A DNA stretch of 64,000 bases from an uncultured Verrucomicrobiota bacterium (GCA_903863295.1 CAIPBM010000164.1:62001-126000); one strand, 5' to 3'; positions 26,021-35,047 are shown, counted from the stretch's first letter. The notes: generated by a model from the sequence alone, not told the origin. Program-made: numbers and translations.

Positions 26021-26242
26021 ATGGAAACCGTGCCCCCTCTGAATGTCCGCTTTGATCCAGAGTCACGAGCCTGGATAAAACAGGTCGCTCACCTCTTGAA
26101 TTGGTCGGAGAACAAGGTCGTTCGTGAGTGCGTTGCGCACACGCGCATGATGATCGAAAATCCCGAATCCATAGCAGTGCCTCGCATCATCCAGTTGTCC
26201 AAGGACCTTGCTTTAAACAAAGCTGAAGTCTCCTTAGAATAA
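26021..26242 (+). CDS. Small CopG-like (ribbon-helix-helix) protein
   Basis: 73 residues from ATG 26021. It has a beta strand PPLNVRFDP, then two helices (SRAWIKQVAHLL, SENKVVRECVAHTRMMI), the arrangement of ribbon-helix-helix DNA-binding proteins. It lies after the T4SS terminator and could repress transfer or maintenance genes of the element. The family call is by pattern only. Confidence 0.5.
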   Translation: METVPPLNVRFDPESRAWIKQVAHLLNWSENKVVRECVAHTRMMIENPESIAVPRIIQLSKDLALNKAEVSLE

Positions 26243-26292
26243 ATTTTTGTCCCTGAAAACAGGAGACTTAGAGCCATATAGAAATCGAAGTA

Positions 26293-26371
26293 TTGACCTG
26301 TTTATACGAAAGTATAACGTGATTCAAACGACGTCAACGGCAGCTCTCGTCCCTTAAGGGCGAGCGCCCTT
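26293..26371 (+). promoter_or_regulatory. Promoter with operator-like dyads
   Basis: A TTGACC hexamer (26293-26298) is followed by the perfect dyad TTATAC-GAAA-GTATAA (26302-26317), which contains a possible -10. Further on, CCCTTAAGGG (26351-26360) overlaps AAGGGCG-AG-CGCCCTT (26356-26371), giving three CCCTT half sites. It lies in the 171-nt gap upstream of the helix-turn-helix gene at 26414, so it is probably its control region. Confidence 0.4.
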
Positions 26372-26413
26372 ACCGGGAGAAAGGCACCGTCGCTCTACCT
26401 CAGGAGTCTGCCC

Positions 26414-26908
26414 GTGCCTAGCCCAGTTCGTTACTTGGCCCGTCTTCCATTTCCACGTCTAACGTGCCTGCTGTTGGCTGCTATCCAACTCATGCCGTTG
26501 CCCGAAGAACCGGAAGCACGGCTGTTTGATGCTCTCGGCATTGTCTCGGTCGGTCCTGATCCGTGGTCCGAACGACCACCCTTGGAAGGAGGGATTAGTA
26601 TGCCGCTTGATGAAAAACAACTTCACCAAATAGCCCAGGATTATCCTTGGTTTATGTTCACGGTCGAAGAAATCGCAACCCTTTGCAATGTCTCGAGAGA
26701 TTTTGTGAGCAAAGTCAGAGCGTCCACAGATGGACCGTTCTGCCTCAACAAATGCCGACCGGAATGGTTTGCCGACTGGATGCGGGCGCATCCTGATTTC
26801 CAACTCACTAAGGAAATGCCGGCTCGGGTTAAAACCCTCGTGGAAAGACACCACGCCAAAATCGGCGGAAAGCGTAAACGCGATGGCGTGAAAGGGTCTT
26901 ATGTTTAG
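26414..26908 (+). CDS. Helix-turn-helix DNA-binding protein (excisionase-like)
   Basis: 164 residues from a GTG at 26414 with AGGAG upstream. An internal ATG at 26600 also has a near-perfect site (GGAAGGAGG) and would give 102 residues. The core EEIATLCNVSRDFVSKVRAS is a MerR/Xis-like helix-turn-helix, and the basic C-terminus (GGKRKRDG) would contact DNA. The first 62 residues are of unknown nature, so the shorter start may be the main product, or both are made. Confidence 0.5.
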   Translation: MPSPVRYLARLPFPRLTCLLLAAIQLMPLPEEPEARLFDALGIVSVGPDPWSERPPLEGGISMPLDEKQLHQIAQDYPWFMFTVEEIATLCNVSRDFVSKVRASTDGPFCLNKCRPEWFADWMRAHPDFQLTKEMPARVKTLVERHHAKIGGKRKRDGVKGSYV

Positions 26909-27166
26909 AACATTCGATGTTACAAACCGTGGAACCCTTTTAAGTCAGAAGGCCTTTCAACGTCGCGTTAGTCGTACCAACTTTGTTCCTCGTTGTTTGG
27001 TACAACCCTCCACCATTTGGGAAAAAGCTCTTCGTATCGAGGTTCCAAGAACCGTCGATCGACCAGCATGGCGGCGCCCAGATCATCTTCTGATCGAATG
27101 AGCCGCGCCACGGCTTGTAGGACTAGCAGCATGCCCGGAGACGATTGATTTTGGCAGAGCGAGCGT

Positions 27167-27331
27167 TCATCCCTTGGTTACCACCTGAAAGTAAGCTACC
27201 TCCGTCTGATTGCTAACGGTAACGACTGAAACGATGAATTCTCCGTAGAGAATCCAGCCCTTCGCAAGGAATGCGTTGACCTGCTTTTCCATCTCGTCGG
27301 GCGAGGTAGCATTCAAAATTTTATATTCCAT
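27167..27331 (-). CDS. DUF1737-like small protein
   Basis: 54 residues (starts MEYKILNATSPDEMEKQVNA), too short for usual ORF filters. The pattern of a strand, a helix with E/K, then GWxLYGE and a second strand pair (EVAYFQVVTKG) matches DUF1737, a short family of unknown function with the W-x-P/L-x-G centre. It stands alone on the minus strand; no good ribosome binding site is visible. Confidence 0.6.
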   Translation of the reverse strand: MEYKILNATSPDEMEKQVNAFLAKGWILYGEFIVSVVTVSNQTEVAYFQVVTKG

Positions 27332-27424
27332 AATTGAAGTCTATCCCATGGATCAGCCCGATTTGAACGGCGGGCTTCCGCACCATCTAGGGGGGCCACC
27401 TACATCTATTTTTGCGAGTAGTAA

Positions 27425-27610
27425 TTAAACCGCGTGTCGGAATGTTTGAGGTTGATCCGTCTTCGTTTGGCGGGTGTCGCGATCTTCTCGGTTATCTCGG
27501 GATTTAGAGAAGGTGTTGCCGCGCTTGGGGGGCTTTACGCTGGGAATCGCTTCCTTGGCCTTGCGTTCCTTTTCATGGAGTGCTTTTTGGGAAACCGTTA
27601 GTTTGTTCAT
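27425..27610 (-). CDS. Small charged protein of unknown function
   Basis: 61 residues from ATG 27610 (MNKLTVSQKALHEKERKAKE). It is very rich in K, R, E, D and T and probably disordered. No family is recognised and no ribosome binding site stands out. It lies 49 nt downstream of the PNPOx-fold gene on the same strand. Confidence 0.35.
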   Translation of the reverse strand: MNKLTVSQKALHEKERKAKEAIPSVKPPKRGNTFSKSRDNREDRDTRQTKTDQPQTFRHAV

Positions 27611-27659
27611 ATTGGTATTTTTGCCGATCGTGGATTCGTCGTGAAACTGAGGGTAGTTT

Positions 27660-28181
27660 TCATTCGCAGTTTTCTTTTGAGACGCATTCAAGGTCGGCGC
27701 TGTGAGCATGGAACCGGATGTCATACTTCGGCATCGTGGCATCGATATCTTCGATCTCCGTTTCGATCACGGCGAAGCCGGGTTCGTCGGTGGCGCTGTT
27801 CAAAAAATATGCTTTTGAGGTGTCTTCCAGAAGTTCCCAAACCCGCTGCATTTCCAGGCCATCGGTGATGATTCGGGCTTTGCCGCGAATATTGATGATG
27901 ACGTTCATTTCTTCGTTGGAAAACATCCAGCTCACGCAGGGTTGTTGGCCAATATGCTGAATTTTGCGGCTCTCTGGTGAGGCGATGGTGAAAAGCAGAG
28001 GCCAATCGTGCAGCGAAACGGTCGCCATCCAGCGCAAGTGAGGTGCGCCGTATTCATCAACCGTGGCAAAAACGCCGGGTCGTTTTCCATTGGCTAACTT
28101 TTTAGCCAGGTCGATGACGTAGTCGGCGTGTATCGTCGGCTTTTTGGGCGAAGATTCAAGGCGGGCAGTGGTTAGGTTCAT
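27660..28181 (-). CDS. Pyridoxamine 5'-phosphate oxidase-fold protein
   Basis: 173 residues. A split-barrel flavin-binding pattern is visible: FATVDEYGAPHLRWMATVS, LLFTIASPESRKIQHI, VSWMFSNEEMNVIINIRGKARI. It resembles general stress protein 26-like members rather than PdxH, as the PdxH substrate motifs are absent. It is probably a flavin- or F420-type oxidoreductase or heme-binding protein; the substrate is unknown. It stands alone. Confidence 0.75.
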   Translation of the reverse strand: MNLTTARLESSPKKPTIHADYVIDLAKKLANGKRPGVFATVDEYGAPHLRWMATVSLHDWPLLFTIASPESRKIQHIGQQPCVSWMFSNEEMNVIINIRGKARIITDGLEMQRVWELLEDTSKAYFLNSATDEPGFAVIETEIEDIDATMPKYDIRFHAHSADLECVSKENCE

Positions 28182-28275
28182 AGGTGTGCTTTTTAGGACC
28201 GCTGCTCACTTTGCTATCGCTCAGGGTTTAACGCCCCTTTTAAGCCAGGCTAGCCCGCCTGCTTACTGGCCGAAT

Positions 28276-28662
28276 CTACGGTACGTTCGCATCCACTAAA
28301 CCGCCTTCGTTGACTTCGGCGGCTTTGCGGACGGGCACGGTAAAATGGGCTTCCGCCCGAACTCTTTCACTTTCGCGGACAATCTCGTCGCGCGACAGTA
28401 TCTCCACCGAGTGTTCCGACGCTAACTCCTCGTCTCTTCCAGATTGTTCCCGCGCCCGCCAGCCCAAGCTAAAGCACTCAACCTTGCCACCCACAGTATC
28501 CATCTGTTCGACAGCCGATTCATGGAGGAAGAAGTGGTTTGCCTGTTCGTCCGTATGGCCTCGGTCTCTCGAAGCTTGCTTAAGGAGCGCAACCGGCTCG
28601 TGCATCGTATCGAATGGCCCCCGGCGGTCATCATCACCGATCATCGCGAAGTATTCGGTCAT
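28276..28662 (-). CDS. Hypothetical protein
   Basis: 128 residues from ATG 28662 with an AGGGGG stretch upstream. Charged and soluble, without signal or membrane segment. The opening YFAMIGDDDRRGPF and the E/R-rich end look like real protein, while the overlapping plus-strand frame is Ser/Arg-rich and looks like a shadow. No family is recognised. Confidence 0.45.
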   Translation of the reverse strand: MTEYFAMIGDDDRRGPFDTMHEPVALLKQASRDRGHTDEQANHFFLHESAVEQMDTVGGKVECFSLGWRAREQSGRDEELASEHSVEILSRDEIVRESERVRAEAHFTVPVRKAAEVNEGGLVDANVP

Positions 28663-28752
28663 AAGTCAGCATACCCCCTTATGGTGACAAGTCCATTGGC
28701 GCAAGGGGCTGCTGCCATGTTTGTCTCGTTTTGCTCTAATGTATTCCTCGTT

Positions 28753-29592
28753 TTAAGCGGCCTCCGCCGCCTTTCTGAGTTTCTCGTATTCGAGCAGCTT
28801 CAGCATCTTGACCGACTCGGCGTGAGAAATGCCGTGGGTGATCCGGGTATGCAGGCGGCGTGTCAGATATTCCTCCACCGTCAGCCATTCCCCTTCAAAT
28901 TCGATGAGCTTCGACCAGGCGCAGATGGTGATCATTTCGTGCATCTGCTCAAATCGACGCAGCAGAAAAAAAGAAACGATGGCGATGGTAAAGCCGAGGC
29001 CAAGCACAGTCAGGAGGACGGAAAGTTCGGAGTTGATTTGAGAGTTCCGCTGATAGGCCTCATCCCTCAGTTGGAGTAACTTCGTTTCGGACTCTTGCAT
29101 CGTGCGGACCGTGGACCTGATTTCATCCATGGTGCTCTTGCCATAACCCCTATCGACTATCTGCAAAGCACCAGTGTGATTGTCGGCCTGCTCAAGAGAG
29201 ATGGCCTGCGCCATTTCGCCGAACTTGGCCTTTATTAAGACCTCAAGGCGGTCGAGATCGATTTTCTCGTTAGGGTTATCCGAGGTGAGTTGCCGCAGGG
29301 TCTGGATCTGATCGTAGATGGAAGCCAAAGACTGGTGGTAGGGCTCAAGGTAATTATCCTTGTGGGTGAGAAGATAACCGCGTTGGCCTGTTTCCGCGTT
29401 CAGCATACAGGTGAGAAGAGATTCCAAATCGAGAAGGACGGTGCGGGTGTGAACGGTCCATTCGCGTGAGGTACGAAAATCGTTTCCTGATTTCCATTGC
29501 AATCCACCGACCAACAAAAGGAGTAGCGTGGTAACTGTCATCCCGAGAATGACCAGATGGCGGGCCGATAGGTTGTGAGGAAGGAATTTCAT
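28753..29592 (-). CDS. Membrane protein with CHASE3-type sensor domain
   Basis: 279 residues from ATG 29592 (MKFLPHNLSARH). It has a membrane helix at about 11-29, an extracytoplasmic helical domain (about 30-180) with the CHASE3 signature NAETGQRGYLLTHKDNYLEPY, and a second membrane helix at about 194-214. The C-terminal 65 residues are cytoplasmic and carry no kinase, cyclase or methyl-acceptor domain. It may pass a signal to a separate protein, such as the nearby response regulator (30050) or hybrid kinase (31464). Confidence 0.75.
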   Translation of the reverse strand: MKFLPHNLSARHLVILGMTVTTLLLLLVGGLQWKSGNDFRTSREWTVHTRTVLLDLESLLTCMLNAETGQRGYLLTHKDNYLEPYHQSLASIYDQIQTLRQLTSDNPNEKIDLDRLEVLIKAKFGEMAQAISLEQADNHTGALQIVDRGYGKSTMDEIRSTVRTMQESETKLLQLRDEAYQRNSQINSELSVLLTVLGLGFTIAIVSFFLLRRFEQMHEMITICAWSKLIEFEGEWLTVEEYLTRRLHTRITHGISHAESVKMLKLLEYEKLRKAAEAA

Positions 29593-29734
29593 GGGTAAAT
29601 AGACGATTGTAAAAGATGGCTCCAAACTGAGATGCCTCGCATTTCAAGTAGGAGTCGTCCAACAGTAAAATTGGACGAGAAGATGGAGAGGTTGTTTAAG
29701 GAGTACGACAGGTAATTGGCCTTTCAGGCCCCTC

Positions 29735-29932
29735 TCAAACCGGCAGCAATTGACAACCACACCGGAGGCAGATCGCGGTTTCGATATCAACCCTGCAATC
29801 GCAGTCGGGGCATCGTTTGGCGGCCCGAAGTTGAATCAAAATCCCGAAGATCAAAGCTGCAAAGCCTAGAACCAGCACGATTGCCCCTGCGAGAGTTAAG
29901 GGCCATCCAACTACCGCCTGGATCATTTGCAT
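29735..29932 (-). CDS. Small membrane protein with zinc ribbon
   Basis: 65 residues. There is one membrane helix (about 10-35), then a four-cysteine cluster CPDCDCRVD...CLRCGC, a compact zinc ribbon. An AAAGG sequence precedes the start; Met 3 (29926) is an alternative. Function unknown. Confidence 0.55.
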   Translation of the reverse strand: MQMIQAVVGWPLTLAGAIVLVLGFAALIFGILIQLRAAKRCPDCDCRVDIETAICLRCGCQLLPV

Positions 29933-30049
29933 CCTTTAGCGTAGTCCCGATTCGAGAGATAGGTTGGGATTTTTTATAAGGGGTTCATCGCTTTGAGCCC
30001 CAACTCGGCACGATTTCGGTTGTCGAACGCCCGGTGCTCTTATTCAGCT

Positions 30050-30580
30050 TTACGACGAGGTGATGGCACGATCAGAAATCGCCAGGCGAGCCACTTTCTT
30101 TTTTAACAATTCACATTTACGGAATATTTTCTGGCATTGGTCCCGCAGGTGTTTGGAAATCGACGTGCTGAAATAAGAGTGCCCTTTGAGCACCTCTCGA
30201 ACAGCCTCGGCAAGAAATTGGGTCGAGGATTGCTTAACCAAGTAACCGGACGCGCCGAAGATCATGGCTTGCTCGATGTAGGCGGGGTCGGAATTGGCGG
30301 AAAGAATGAGTACCCTCGTCGCAGGGGAGGTTTTCATGATTTCCTGGGTTGCCTGCAAGCCGTTGAATAACGGCATCGCGATATCCATGACCACTATCTC
30401 GGGGTTAAGGCTCTTCGTCAGGCGTACCGCTTCACGCCCGTTTTTTGCCTCTCCCACAACCTCAATATCTCCGTCCGATTCAACGAGCAGTTTTAAAGTC
30501 TTACGAAAACTCGCACGATCCTCCGCCAGAAGAATCGTAACTGGCCTTACCGTTCTGGAATCAATCAATTCTCTTTTCAT
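30050..30580 (-). CDS. Response regulator receiver protein without DNA-binding domain
   Basis: 176 residues. A REC domain (about 14-135) has the acidic pocket (LLAEDRA), the phosphoacceptor D in VVMDIAMP, the T/S in LILSANS and K in GYLVKQ. It is of NarL/FixJ receiver type, but the LuxR helix-turn-helix is missing; instead a basic helical tail of about 40 residues ends the protein. It may act by protein contact. A Cys-rich small gene lies 17 nt upstream on the same strand. The partner kinase may be the one at 31464. Confidence 0.8.
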   Translation of the reverse strand: MKRELIDSRTVRPVTILLAEDRASFRKTLKLLVESDGDIEVVGEAKNGREAVRLTKSLNPEIVVMDIAMPLFNGLQATQEIMKTSPATRVLILSANSDPAYIEQAMIFGASGYLVKQSSTQFLAEAVREVLKGHSYFSTSISKHLRDQCQKIFRKCELLKKKVARLAISDRAITSS

Positions 30581-30597
30581 ATCTGATTACATGGGTT

Positions 30598-30777
30598 TTA
30601 CCGATCCAGTTCACTTAACCGGGCACATTGTTGGCAAAGAGGTCGATCATCCGTCCCGTAGCAATGGTGCTTTTTTCCGATGCTTTTACCTAACTTGCAT
30701 CCACTGTGGTGATGGTAAACGGCCACTTTCCCCGAACCTTGCTTTGTTTCAGTGGAGAACCAGGGATTGACGATCAT
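30598..30777 (-). CDS. Small Cys/His-rich protein upstream of the response regulator
   Basis: 59 residues from ATG 30777 (AAGGA 12 nt upstream). Cysteines and histidines in HHHSGCKLG, HHCYG and CQQCARL could bind zinc. The frame is open further upstream to 31092, but that part has an unlikely composition. It is probably co-transcribed with the response regulator. No family known to me. Confidence 0.4.
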   Translation of the reverse strand: MIVNPWFSTETKQGSGKVAVYHHHSGCKLGKSIGKKHHCYGTDDRPLCQQCARLSELDR

Positions 30778-31029
30778 GAAATTTGCTTCCTTGAAAGGAA
30801 TTCTCCGAGCCTCATGCTGGAATAAGAACGACGTAAAGTGCCTGTCACAGAGTGACCGTAGACCCGAGTGATAAGAAGATGATATGGGGTGTTGACCCCA
30901 TTGGTGCGAAACAAATAGCGAGCGGTTAAAATTGCTGGCAAGTAGCTGGGAGGATGTAAACCAAGGCCCGTGGCCGCGTGTGCTTACGAGTTGAATCGCC
31001 TCTGAGCCGAAATGCGGTAGTATCACCCC

Positions 31030-31251
31030 GTGACAAAAGACGAAAAGACTTTGGAATTGGTACGGCGGGCGGTGCAGGCTTTCAAAAATCATGCGGCTCC
31101 GGTGACGCTAAGTGAACCTGCGGCAATCAAGACTTACTACGCCGTTTTCAACGGTCCCGCAATTTGGAAGCCGGGTATTCGAACCTCACAGGAGATGCTC
31201 GCTCCTGCGGTAAAAATGATGGCCCGTTTTAAGCGAAGCTTTGGAAGTTAG
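31030..31251 (+). CDS. Small hypothetical protein
   Basis: 73 residues, GTG start. Soluble, basic; segment YYAVFNGPAIWKPGIR is distinctive but I do not recognise a family. Ribosome binding site weak. It stands alone upstream of the hybrid kinase. Confidence 0.35.
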   Translation: MTKDEKTLELVRRAVQAFKNHAAPVTLSEPAAIKTYYAVFNGPAIWKPGIRTSQEMLAPAVKMMARFKRSFGS

Positions 31252-31463
31252 ACTTACGAACTGGATTCGAGAGGTTGAAGAAAGAAATAAGTTCTGGCCC
31301 CAGATTGCTGGCGCGCTAAACCCCCTCGGCGATTCGCGAAGAAACCCTTAGGTTGCGGCCACTTGTGGGAGTAGCTTGTTAATAACCAATTCTTCCATCG
31401 TGCCCTCCAACGTCTTCTACCTCTTGGAAGACAAGTTTGTCCTGGAAATAAAATGGACAAATC

Positions 31464-33761
31464 ATGAGCACCAAACATCCCAACGGGAGTTTATCGGTTC
31501 AGGCAGCGCTTCAAGCCTCGGAACTTAGTTATCGTCGGCTGTTCGAGGCAGCTCAGGATGGCATCCTGATTCTGGACGTTGAAACGGGACGGATCGATGA
31601 TGTGAATCCTTTTCTGGTGAAGCTGTTAGGTTTTTCGCACGGTGAAATGGTCGGTAAGACCGTCGGGGAACTGAGTCCGTTCAAGGATGTCGTGTCCAAT
31701 CAAGCGATGTTGGAGCGGTTGCAAAAAGACGGATATGTCAGGTACGAAGACTTACCCTTGGAAACGAAGGACGGTCGCCATATTGCCGTCGAGTTTGTCA
31801 GCAATGTTTATCAGGCAGGTGATAAAAAAGTGATCCAATGCAACATCCGCGATGTCACGGATCGGAAAAAACTGGAGAATCAGCTGCAGTGGAAGACGGC
31901 CTTCTTCGAAGCGCAGGTCAACTCGGCCCTCGACGCTATCATTGTCGTAGACAGCGAATTTAAGACAGTCCTCCAAAATCGACAGATGCTGGATTTATGG
32001 AAACCTCCCCAAGAAATCGCCCATGGTATCGATCATCGAAAGCGGTTGGATTGGATAGCCACTCAAGTCAAAGATTCCCAGAAATTTATCGAGAAAGTTT
32101 CCTATCTTTATGCACATCCGAACGAAGTCAGCCGTGATGAACTAGCACTGAATGACAACCGATATCTTGACCGATATTCGGCACCCGTTCGAGGCAAAGA
32201 CGGACAATATTATGGGCGAATCTGGGCCTATCGGGACATCACGGAACAAAAGCGAAACGAAGCGCGATTCCGTCTGCTGGTCGATTCCAACGCACAGGGT
32301 GTCATTTTTTGGAATACCAAGGGTGATATCAGCGGGGCTAATGATGCCTTCCTCAATCTCGTTCACCATACCAGGGAGGACTTGGAGGCCGGACGCATTA
32401 ATTGGGTTGCGATGACGCCGCCGGAATATGCACACCTTGACCGTCAGGCCTTGGAGCAACTTGCTGAGACCAGAGTCTGTACGCCATATGAGAAGGAATA
32501 CATCCTCAAGGATGGCTCAAGAGTTTCCATTCTGCTCGGTGCGGCCATGTTCGAAGACAATCCAAACGAGGGAATCTGCTTTGTCATCGATCTCACCGAG
32601 CGCAAAAAGCTCGAACAACAATTCCTTCGTGCACAACGAATGGAGAGCATCGGCACTCTGGCCGGGGGCATCGCTCACGATCTGAACAACATTCTTGCAC
32701 CGATCATGATGTCCATCGATCTCTTGAAAGGCATGTCGGAAAATCCGCAGGCAGTGGCAATTTTGGCAACCATAGAGGTCAGCGCCAAGCGTGGGGCTGA
32801 CATCGTAAAGCAGGTACTCTCATTTGCGCGAGGGATGGAGGGTGAAAAAATGGAAGTCCAACCCAAGCACCTGCTTCAAGACATCGAAACCATCATCAAG
32901 GATACCTTCCCGAAAAACATTCGCCGGGAGTTTTCCCTTCCGAATAACCTTTGGAAAATTTTAGGCGATCCCACTCAATTACATCAGATTCTTCTGAATC
33001 TCTGCGTGAACGCCCGCGATGCGATGTCGAACGGAGGTAGCCTGACCATCACCGTTGAAAACGTGGTATTGGACGAGCAATACGCGACCATGCACATTGA
33101 GGCCAAGGCTGGGCAGTATGTGTGCATTAACGTCACGGATTCTGGATCGGGCATTCCTCCCGCCATTATCGACAAGATATTTGAACCTTTCTTCACGACG
33201 AAAGATATGGGTAAAGGCACGGGCTTGGGCCTCTCTACGGTCATGGCCATTGTGAAAAGTCATGGCGGATTTATCAACGCTTACAGCGAACAGGGCAAAG
33301 GTACGACTTTCAAAGTATATCTGCCCGCCACAGAAGTTTCATCGAAGGCAAAGGGCGATACGGTTGCGCTACCTTCCCCACCACGGGGCAAAGGTGAGAC
33401 TATTTTAGTGGTCGATGACGAAGCATCCATTCTCACGATAACGAGTAAAACGCTGGAGGCTTTTGGCTACCGGACGTTAACCGCTGATGATGGAGCCGAC
33501 GCCGTAGCCCTTTATGCTCAGCACAGAGACAAGATTGCAGTTGTTCTGACTGATATGGCGATGCCTATCATGGATGGGGCCACCACCATCCGTGCTCTGA
33601 AAAAAATCAACCCGGCAATAAAAATCATCGCGGCGAGCGGTCTTAATACGAATGGCGGCGCGACCAAGGTATCCGAGGGTGGGGTCAAATACTTTCTGAC
33701 CAAACCCTATACGGCGGGAACCTTGCTCAATGCTGTGCGGGCAATTTTGGATGAAGTCTGA
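31464..33761 (+). CDS. Hybrid sensor histidine kinase with three PAS domains and a receiver
   Basis: 765 residues, no membrane segment, so a cytosolic sensor. PAS domains lie at about 17-135 (RRLFEAAQDGILILD), 145-265 and 270-385. The HisKA phosphoacceptor is in GGIAHDLNN (about 405), and the HATPase N-box is CVNARDA with later DSGSGIP and GTGLGLS boxes. The C-terminal receiver (about 647-765) has VVDDE, phosphoacceptor D in VVLTDMAMP and K in FLTKPY. The ATG follows a dyad TTTGTCC...GGACAAA (31436-31461). The stimulus is unknown. It could phosphorylate the receiver protein at 30050. Confidence 0.92.
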   Translation: MSTKHPNGSLSVQAALQASELSYRRLFEAAQDGILILDVETGRIDDVNPFLVKLLGFSHGEMVGKTVGELSPFKDVVSNQAMLERLQKDGYVRYEDLPLETKDGRHIAVEFVSNVYQAGDKKVIQCNIRDVTDRKKLENQLQWKTAFFEAQVNSALDAIIVVDSEFKTVLQNRQMLDLWKPPQEIAHGIDHRKRLDWIATQVKDSQKFIEKVSYLYAHPNEVSRDELALNDNRYLDRYSAPVRGKDGQYYGRIWAYRDITEQKRNEARFRLLVDSNAQGVIFWNTKGDISGANDAFLNLVHHTREDLEAGRINWVAMTPPEYAHLDRQALEQLAETRVCTPYEKEYILKDGSRVSILLGAAMFEDNPNEGICFVIDLTERKKLEQQFLRAQRMESIGTLAGGIAHDLNNILAPIMMSIDLLKGMSENPQAVAILATIEVSAKRGADIVKQVLSFARGMEGEKMEVQPKHLLQDIETIIKDTFPKNIRREFSLPNNLWKILGDPTQLHQILLNLCVNARDAMSNGGSLTITVENVVLDEQYATMHIEAKAGQYVCINVTDSGSGIPPAIIDKIFEPFFTTKDMGKGTGLGLSTVMAIVKSHGGFINAYSEQGKGTTFKVYLPATEVSSKAKGDTVALPSPPRGKGETILVVDDEASILTITSKTLEAFGYRTLTADDGADAVALYAQHRDKIAVVLTDMAMPIMDGATTIRALKKINPAIKIIAASGLNTNGGATKVSEGGVKYFLTKPYTAGTLLNAVRAILDEV

Positions 33762-33851
33762 TGCTGCACCTAGTTGTGACCTGAGTCTGCCGGAGGATGG
33801 TACTCAGGATAACTCAATCTCGATTTGCAAAGGGCGAGAGTGATTCTAATG

Positions 33852-33870
33852 GGGGTAGCGTCTTTACCCC
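33852..33870 (+). promoter_or_regulatory. GGGGTA...TACCCC dyad
   Basis: Arms GGGGTA (33852-33857) and TACCCC (33865-33870) with a 7-nt gap, located between the hybrid kinase stop (33761) and the amidohydrolase start (33906). It could be a regulator binding site for the amidohydrolase or a weak terminator. Confidence 0.3.
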
Positions 33871-33905
33871 ATAGTCGATGTCTGGCACGGGCGTAAGCTG
33901 AGGCC

Positions 33906-35018
33906 ATGCCTAACAACATCGCAGTGCTCAGTGATGAGCTCGATAAGACCGAAAAGGAAAACCACGCAATCGTCGATACCCATCGGCACCCGATTGGACC
34001 CAAGCTCGCAGCAAAGATGGCGGATGCAGGCCTGTACGACCCGAAAGCAGCGTTCCCACAGGCCACCGATAACGACTTGATGTGCTACCGCGAGTTTTTC
34101 GATCTGGACTTCGCCATGCCCAAGCAGCGCGAGGAAGGTGTCACCCTCAGCCTTGCCAGCAATGGCGGCGAGGTGGAGTGGTTTGCGCGGGATATGCTTC
34201 AAGTCAGCACGGTCGATGCCCTTAAGTTCTTGAACGACGAATACCTGGAGATTAGGGATCGCTATCCCGGCGAGTTCGCTCTCATGGCCAACGTCCACGC
34301 GCTCGAAGAAAGTTGCCGACCCATCGTCGAGGAGATGATCACCAAAGGCGGTGCCAAGGCGATTGCCGTGGCTTGCAGCTACGGCGACGGCCCGGATCGC
34401 ATCTACCTCGACAGCCCAAAAGCTGAATGGTTATGGGAGTTTGCGGAAGCGAACGGCATCGTGGTCCACATTCATCCACCCATGCTGTCGGTCAGACACG
34501 AGGTGCTCATGCAGTACCGCCTCAACGAGGCGGTTGGCCGTCCCTTCGATTCGACCGTCAACGGTGCCCGGATGATCGCCTCTGGCGTGTTCGACCGCCA
34601 CTCCAAGCTGCATGTGTTGATCGTGCACATGGGCGGTGAACTCCCGTCGGTTCTTGGACGCCTCGAATTCAATTGGCACCTCAACTACAATGGCATCGCC
34701 AACCCGCCAGCCGGTCGGCCTTACACGAATAAACGACCGCCATCTGAATATTTCAAGACCAACATCCTGGTCGATTGCATGGGGTTCAACCCAATTGGAC
34801 TGCGAGCGGCGGTTGAAATGTGCGGTGCGGACCGAGTGGTGTTCGGCTCCGATTACGGTCCGATTCCATACGGGGTAAAAGAGCATGTGCAGATCGTCGA
34901 AGACGTGCTTCCGAACCTGGCTCAGCGCCAACTGGTGTTCCGAAAGACAAGCAACAGAGTATTCCGCCTGGGCCTAGCCGCGCTCGAAATCGCAACATCC
35001 TCTGGCAGCAGGGTTTGA
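33906..35018 (+). CDS. Amidohydrolase-2 family metal-dependent hydrolase
   Basis: 370 residues. It has the TIM-barrel features of the amidohydrolase-related family (ACMSD/aminocarboxymuconate type): N-terminal metal site D-T-H-R-H (IVDTHRHP), a central H in VVHIHPPML, a later H in LIVHMGGELP and the C-terminal D in VVFGSDYGP. It probably decarboxylates or hydrolyses an aromatic or cyclic acid; the substrate cannot be told from sequence. It is monocistronic, with a hairpin 5 nt after its stop. Confidence 0.85.
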   Translation: MPNNIAVLSDELDKTEKENHAIVDTHRHPIGPKLAAKMADAGLYDPKAAFPQATDNDLMCYREFFDLDFAMPKQREEGVTLSLASNGGEVEWFARDMLQVSTVDALKFLNDEYLEIRDRYPGEFALMANVHALEESCRPIVEEMITKGGAKAIAVACSYGDGPDRIYLDSPKAEWLWEFAEANGIVVHIHPPMLSVRHEVLMQYRLNEAVGRPFDSTVNGARMIASGVFDRHSKLHVLIVHMGGELPSVLGRLEFNWHLNYNGIANPPAGRPYTNKRPPSEYFKTNILVDCMGFNPIGLRAAVEMCGADRVVFGSDYGPIPYGVKEHVQIVEDVLPNLAQRQLVFRKTSNRVFRLGLAALEIATSSGSRV

Positions 35019-35022
35019 ATCG

Positions 35023-35047
35023 AACTTGTAAGTAAAGCTTACAAGTT
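35023..35047 (+). terminator. Intrinsic terminator of the amidohydrolase gene
   Basis: Perfect 10-bp arms AACTTGTAAG (35023-35032) and CTTACAAGTT (35038-35047) with a 5-nt loop, starting 5 nt after the stop codon. A short TTTT follows after GCC. Confidence 0.65.

Noticed and set aside
26901-27101. 66-codon plus frame after the helix-turn-helix gene
   Set aside because: Irregular composition and no ribosome site; only an accidental overlap with the upstream stop.
28310-28687. Plus-strand frame rich in Ser and Arg
   Set aside because: Opposite a more protein-like minus-strand frame (28276-28662); low-complexity composition typical of a shadow.
30778-31092. N-terminal extension of the Cys-rich frame
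   Set aside because: Amino acid composition (His, Ser, Phe, Cys) is unlike a real protein and overlaps the plus-strand gene at 31030; the internal ATG at 30777 has a ribosome site.
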